A stretch of DNA of 64,000 nt from the NCBI GenBank assembly GCA_034509425.1, contig JAVTVJ010000499.1, positions 372,001 through 436,000 of the forward strand, given 5' to 3'. This DNA comes from Eopsaltria australis. Its lineage: Eukaryota; Chordata; Aves; Passeriformes; Petroicidae. The notes under the pieces were generated by a model. The model saw only the letters and a list, made by a program, of their open reading frames with translations. It did no database searches and was not told the origin of the DNA. Below, piece after piece: positions 58,431-64,000 of this stretch. The position numbers and the translations under genes were made by a program. The stretch's first letter is position 1, and the number at the start of each line of letters is the position of its first letter.

Positions 58431-61400
58431 TTTAAGTGAAACTGAGAAAACGTTAGTATCCAACAGTAAATGAATTTATTTTAAACCCTGTTGTAAGGGA
58501 GAGAATTTGCTTTCCTTTTCACTGTCTCCCCCTTTCACCATTGAAATTTTCTTGCTTAAATCTTCTCTGATGTCCTGCTGAAGCGGTGACAGGGACAAAA
58601 GGGACACTCAGGAAGGAGGCAAAAGGCGAGAAGGGTTAAGTTGATGACAGAACCATTGCTGGCTCCAAAAAACAAGAACTAATAATCTATATCCCAGAGA
58701 ATCTGAGGGGTGAGGCCACTCTGATCCCAATTAAGTTCTGTCCTGTTCAGCTGAGGAGTGATCCTGCCTTCCTTCATCCCGAGTGTGCAAGGAATGAATT
58801 GGAGTAGCTACAGATCAGTTACATCTGTTCAGATGAAGGTTTATCCTAAAACCAGTGCCAGGCATCACAGCAGAGTCTCCCAACAGGGCTGGCAGAAGCA
58901 TGGAAAAGGTATTTTTCCAATGGCTCTTGTCACCTTCAGCAGGGATGATGTCTTTACCTGCTGTATTTTTTTCAAGTGGTATCTGCTCATGCTTTGTTTT
59001 GGTCTCCTCTGCCTTTTAACATTTGAAAAGCTCCTGGGAAGTCTGAAAGGAAAAAGGACAGAGGGATAGTTGGATGAGATGTTAAATTAAGGCCATGCAC
59101 ATCAATGTTTCCCATTGCCAGTCACCATTTCGACTGTGAAATGTCCTTCCAACGATCAGGTGCAGATGGTGTAGGAGATTCCTGAAGCTGGAAATACAGA
59201 GCTTGGATGGATTGGTTGGATTTGTGGCTTGAGCAGTTTTTCACCTCTTGGTTGATATTCTACAACCCGTAGAAACCCCAGGGTATTTTAAATTCATTTT
59301 ATATGAGCAGTAGTTGATATCTGATGGGTCTGTAAACCTATCTAACAGCAAGTTCTGACTACATTATTAAAACCCAAAGTGTCAGGTTTTAAGGAATTTC
59401 CATGTGGATGGAAGTTGAATAATCAATCACAGTTCCATTTCACTTTTTTTACTGAAATAAGTAAATAAACTTACAAATATGCTATGAATTAATCCCACTT
59501 CATCCCATGATCTCTTTGTCTCTTGGGCAAAGTCTTGTCTCTTTAGTTTATTCTTAGAAGTTTTTCATTAAAACAGTTTAATCATCACCTTTGGCCATTT
59601 TGGCTGTGATCATTTACTCTTTCAATGACAGAAGTGAAATTTTTCCTCACACTCTCAGGAGATTTTAGTGCTCTTTGAGAAATCTTGCATTGATCCCAAA
59701 AAAGCAGAGTGGGAATCTCCATGGAATAAATTGCGTAACTCTTGGCACATGCTTTTCCCCCAACTCTTCATCTATGCCATAGTGAAATTCAATTTAGAAA
59801 GCGTTCCTGCTAGAAATAAGCTAATTTATTAAATACAGTACCACCAGTTGTTATATGAAAAGCACATTTATGTGAAAAGTTGCTGATGTGAAAAAAGGAA
59901 TTTTGTTTGCAAGTCTTCCTTGGAGTGAAACAGAAGTGTGCATGGAAATCATCCCAAGGAAATCTCTCAGCTCCATCCCTCTGATCATCTTGGTGCCTCC
60001 TCTGGATTTGCTTTTAAATCAGTTTTCACCTTTACTTTCTGTTGTCATAACAACTATCTCCTGTCTCCTGTCTTTGTGGAGATAGACCAGACATGGACTC
60101 TCATTTATTCCTCAGTTCCAAAGCCTCTGGAAGGTGAAACACAGTTGTGGAGAGGGCTGGTTCAGACACTACCGATATTACCCTCAAAAACTCATCTCCG
60201 AGGGGGCAACTCTTTATTTCCAGCTGGCCCTGGCTGCAGAGGTCACAGGTTTCTCTGGAGGACAGGAATGACACATTCAGTGCATTACTCAGGCAGGAAT
60301 TGAATTACTGCTCTCCCAAGCTTGGCATTTGACTTGGCTTTCAAGTACACAACATCTAATAAAAAGCACTGAGCTGTTTCACTGTGCTGACTTGCAGCTC
60401 TCAGAGGCTGGAGGAGACGGGCTTGGCTTTGCCTTGGTGTTCAGGAAGGAGGCTTGCCAATGATTTTGAACCAGATGAATAAACGTGTTCTGTAAGGCTC
60501 TTTTTCCACAAATTTAATAATGAGTTTCAAGGGTTGAGGTGAGAACAGGGGGAAGTTTGGATAAATAAAAGTGTAGCAATGTCCCAGGAGGGCCTAATGT
60601 GTATCTAGCTAATGTTCTATGCATTACAGCACTTCTTTTCTGACTGTAACAGTAGTTTCAAGGCAAGGGCTAGGAACTGGTGGATGGATCAGTCCTGGTC
60701 AGAGTTCCAGGCTACCTTTGGAATTAATTTTGGATATGATCTCAATCCCTGTCTTACAGAATGACAGGCATGATGCAGAGCCTGCCATCACTCACTTGGT
60801 GAAGGGACAAAGCCCAGAACACTCCTCAAATAACACAAAACCAGTCCAAGACAATGCTCCAAAAGGGTCTGAAGAGGGAGCTGAGTGTGAAGGCTTCATC
60901 CATGAAAAGTCTGTGTTCCAGGCCAGGCCATGACAGGTAAATCCTGCAGAGGGACAGGCTGCAAAGGCAGCACTCTCACACTCGTAAGCCATGAGCAGAG
61001 CAGGGAGAAGGGCTGTCCACCACAGCAGCAAACCTGGAGCCTTGTGCAGGCATTGCCCAGAGAGGTGAAATGCTTCCACTTCTACCTTGTCACGTGTACA
61101 GTTCCAGAATATCCCATTCAAAGTCTGCTGGGATGCCACAGAGTCTGATGCTCTGCCTCAGCTCCAGAGGGATTTGGAGCAAGTCCCAGTACAGAGCAGC
61201 CTGTGTGTGCTCAACAGGAGAGTCCAAGGAATGTTTTTTGGGAGCCCTCTCCAAGTAAGGACTCAAGGTTTGCAGTGACCATCGAGGATTCAGAAGCAGA
61301 GTTTTACCCAGTCAGCACCATTTTATAAACAGTCATGTTTAAAGCAACACTGAATTAGCCACTGGTCCTTGAGGGTCAGATGTTCAGAACAAGCTGGGAA

Positions 61401-61544
61401 GCCTCTAAACAAAGAGTTTCATCTGCCCAGAACATCCGTGTGGGAGCAACATCTTGCCCATATGTCCAAGAAGAAGATCTGCTAATGGGAAGATGAAGAA
61501 TTATAAAGCACAAGGTTGTTCAGTAGGGCCACGTAGACATCCTA
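58431..61544. other. Mostly unique sequence, no gene seen
   Basis: Frames reach 121 codons without any recognisable domain. Only a possible CR1 scrap at 59966-60015 stands out. Confidence 0.55.
59966..60015 (-). mobile_element. Possible CR1 LINE ORF2 scrap
   Basis: 'ctccatccctctgatcatct' followed by 'tggtgcctcctctgga' matches the antisense of the CR1 ORF2 region downstream of the LERVQRR motif. About 50 bp only. Confidence 0.5.
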
Positions 61545-61838
61545 CAGCTTCTCCTGAGGGACAGCTCCCATCTCTGCTCTGAAAGCAGGGAACGGCTGGA
61601 GCTGTGCCAGGGCAGGGTCAGGCTGGAGATCAGGGAAAGGTTCTCCCCCCAGAGGGTGCTGGGCACTGCCCAGGCTCCCAGGGAATGGGCACGGCCCCGA
61701 GGCTGCCAGAGCTCCAGGAGTGTTTGGACAGTGCTGCCAGGGATGCACAGGGTGGGGTTGTTGGGGGGTCTGTGCAGGGACAGGGGTTGGACTGGATAAT
61801 CCATGTGGATCCCCTCCAGTTCAGGATATTCCATGATA
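61545..61838 (+). mobile_element. CR1 LINE 3' end (second subfamily)
   Basis: Blocks in order: 'ggctggagctgtgccagggc', 'aggctggagatcagggaaag', 'gttctccccccagagggtgc', 'ccccgaggctgccagagctc', 'gtgctgccagggatgcacag' and 'gttcaggatattccatgata'. This is the fullest copy of the subfamily also seen at 16.8 and 21.8 kb. Confidence 0.92.
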
Positions 61839-63334
61839 AAACATCAACCTGTTTCTGCCCAGACAAAATTCCTAATGATTTCGGAAGAAGCTTTGGCTAA
61901 ACCAAGAACAGGGAGTGTGGGCACTCATTGCTGTTGTGGACAGAGCCAACCGCTCAGAACCATGGGTGAGATCCAGGGTCTTCAAAGGAAAAAATCAAGA
62001 AAATACCCCCTAAACCTTCATTTTTCTCACTTCTCTGTATCAGATGCTTGCACATTTTGATTAGAATTCAGGATGACTCATATTCCACAGCCCTTCTAAT
62101 CCCTAAAATACTACCACCACACAGAGTTGCTTGCAAAGACGCTCTAAGGCATAGTGAGCAAAATCCCTGATAGGAATTTTGTTCCTCTTTATTCAAATAA
62201 ATTTGAATTCTTTTCCTTTTCAGACCTCCAGACTGATGCATAACAACAGCCACTATTTAAATTAGGCAGTGAAGGTGAGTTTCTATGATGCACTGTCCAT
62301 TATTTTATATTAAACTGAGAAAAAGTGGACTCTTATCACAACTATTGAAAGTGGTTTTCCTTCCCTGTCGATTTACATCCAAATAACCAACTTATCAACC
62401 TTGCAAATGTCAACCTGCACTGAGGCAGGGAGCTGTGAAGTTCTTAAGCAGACACTCTCCTTGGGACTGAAAGGTCAGTGTGCATGTTATTTATTCTTCC
62501 TGGGGAAAGATTCTACTCTTAAGTCAGGGAAGGCTTTTACACTATCCACAGAAATAATAAAGAAAGGCTTTAACCAAGAAAAGACCGGCCCCAAACTAAT
62601 TCAAAAAAAGAGTCTTCAAAAGGGTTCATTTTTTTAACATACAGACAGAAGTATATCCAGAGAATAAAATCAGGAATGGAAGAGCATTGTCCTCCAAGGA
62701 GTGCTCGGGCACAAGGCCAGGCTTGGATTCTACTCCTCTTGTGGAGTCAAAACTGCCAGATCCACTCTGACTTCCACATGGGAATGTCTCTTACTGGCAC
62801 CTCTTTTCCACCAATTTTAAATACCCTTAAAAACCATCCTGTCCTGGTTTTGGCTGGGATATAAACCACAACACAAACTTGTATTTCTTTGTTTCACTGC
62901 TCTTCTTGGAAACTCCAATAACCACTAATTTCATAACAAAGTGACATGATGGCAAAGGCAATCCTGCTGCCTGGCTGGCTCCCACTGCCATGATCAGCAA
63001 CCAAATGTTTTCTTCCTTATGGCATTGTTTTAGTCCAGAGAATGGAGATCCTGGTAAAAATAAGGAAACTTTGTGGCTGAAAAATCAGCTGGGGAGATGC
63101 GTGCAATAAGAAAAGAGCACTGCATTAAAACATCATTTTTTAATGTGCCAGAACCACTGCTTTGAGGGGAGGAACATCAGCAATGCAGCTCCTGCAGCAA
63201 AATTTATCAAAAGAAACCTAATTTCTGAAGAATAAAGTCATTACTGTTGTAACAAAGAACAGTCTTTCCCTTAAGCTTCCTTGAACACCCTGGACTGGCT
63301 TCTAACACAGCAGAAGGGAAGTCAGAGAATATCT
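61839..63334. other. Unique sequence, no gene seen
   Basis: AT-rich and repeat-free apart from the short LTR-terminus remnant at 62840-62873. No exon is recognised. Confidence 0.6.
62840..62873 (+). mobile_element. LTR-terminus remnant, both ends fused
   Basis: TGTCCTGGTTTTGGCTGGGA is a common start of avian ERVL-type LTRs. It is followed after four bases by AACCACAACA, which looks like the LTR's own 3' end. The body is missing. No clear target duplication flanks it, so the call is tentative. Confidence 0.4.
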
Positions 63335-63648
63335 CAGAATCACTAAGATTGGAAAAGACCTTTAAGAGCATCAGGTCTAACCATCAACCAGCACCACCAC
63401 CATGTTCACCACTATCCATGTCCTCAAGTGCCACATCCACGTGTTTTTTGAACACCTCCAGGGATGGGCACTCCAAAGCTCCCTGGGCAGCCCCTGCCAA
63501 GGCCTGAGCAGACTTGGCATGGAGAAATTCCTGCTGTTGTCCAAGCTGAGCCTCCCCTGGCCCAGCTTGAGGCCGTTTCCCCTTGTCCTGTCCCTGTTCC
63601 CTGGCAGTAGAGCCTTACTCCTCCGACTGCTCCCTCCTGTCAGGGACT
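63335..63648 (-). mobile_element. CR1 LINE: ORF2 C-terminus and 3' end
   Basis: The minus-strand translation reads SLTGGSSR then NRDRTRGNGLKLGQGRLSLD and NSRNFSM, matching the CR1 ORF2 end. The antisense 3' end follows outward ('ccacatccacgtgttttttg', 'gattggaaaagacctttaag'). It stops abruptly at 63648 in mid-ORF2, where an LTR-like sequence begins. Confidence 0.9.
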
Positions 63649-64000
63649 TGCGGGGAGTGGGAATGTCTGATTCCCAGATCACCCAAATCGCCAGAAACCA
63701 GAGACCTAAAAGGTACAGCCTTTTATTAAATCAAACCACTTCAATGATGCCTCATAGATTTTGTAGAACCCATTTTTTAACAAGCCAGGTTAGTTCACCA
63801 GACATTTTTTGGAGAGGGGTAAAAGCTACACAAAGACTGAGAGGTTGCATTCCCATTCAAAAGAGGGGTCACCGCATTTGCTGGGGAAACCACAATTTTA
63901 TCTGTCCCCATCCAAGGCTTCTGGTTCTCTGTGTCCAAAGCTCTTCAGAGCAGGACAGCAGGCAATTGGGACACACAGAGCTTCACCACTTCCTTCTCAC
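63649..64000 (-). mobile_element. Probable ERV LTR, truncated by the window edge
   Basis: At 63649 the CR1 gives way to TGCGGGGAGTGGGAATGTC, a plausible LTR terminus in antisense. About 70 bp in, 'ccttttattaaatc' is the reverse complement of an AATAAAAGG polyadenylation signal. The layout matches the minus-strand LTR at 4.06-4.40 kb. The far end and the target duplication lie outside the window, so the identity is not proven. Confidence 0.5.

Overview
This is vertebrate nuclear DNA, almost certainly from a bird and more likely a passerine than a fowl. The main evidence is at least two dozen CR1 LINE fragments on both strands. They share the avian CR1 3' end (the 'cccatggcagg' and 'ggtcccttccaacccaaaccattc' motifs, followed by an ATTCTATG-like tail), and in several the ORF2 C-terminus is still readable. 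Avian-type endogenous retrovirus (ERV) LTRs and the lack of any recognisable SINE or DNA-transposon load fit the same picture. I found no confident protein-coding exon, rRNA, tRNA or CRISPR array. The longest open frames lie in tandem repeats or in a decayed CR1 ORF2, and I do not read them as host genes. The window looks like intergenic sequence or the inside of a very long intron.

Layout. 0-5 kb: unique AT-rich DNA, an interstitial telomeric (TTAGGG)n block at 1946-2030, and a CR1 split by a 347-bp LTR with a 6-bp target duplication. 5-16 kb: several CR1 tails, an extremely C-depleted 210-bp island (7501-7710) and a GC/CpG-rich island at about 14.15-14.73 kb, the only promoter-like region. 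16-25 kb: a CR1 with recognisable reverse-transcriptase remnants, a cluster of three CR1 tails near 22 kb, then unique DNA. 25.7-26.7 kb: a CR1 ORF2 remnant that carries six head-to-tail 48-bp (16-codon) repeats. 29 kb: a degenerate 41-bp minisatellite. 32-44 kb: a CCTT tract, a 180-bp CTCCT tract, a composite (ATTTT)9(ATTTC)5 tract and scattered CR1s. 45.7-47.0 kb: a large imperfect inverted repeat with CR1 3' ends at its outer ends. 51.56-53.19 kb: a 1.64-kb LTR-type element with a 5-bp target duplication. 55.9-56.15 kb: a CCACAN hexanucleotide minisatellite. 62.8 kb to the end: a 34-bp remnant that looks like two fused LTR termini, then a CR1 that abuts what looks like another LTR running out of the window.

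No set of genes here works together. What the sequence records is mobile-element history: CR1 insertions, later ERV insertions (one directly into a CR1), and slippage or tandem amplification. Several repeat-free stretches have the texture of conserved noncoding elements, but that needs alignment to other birds. All calls come from reading the sequence; none rests on a database search.
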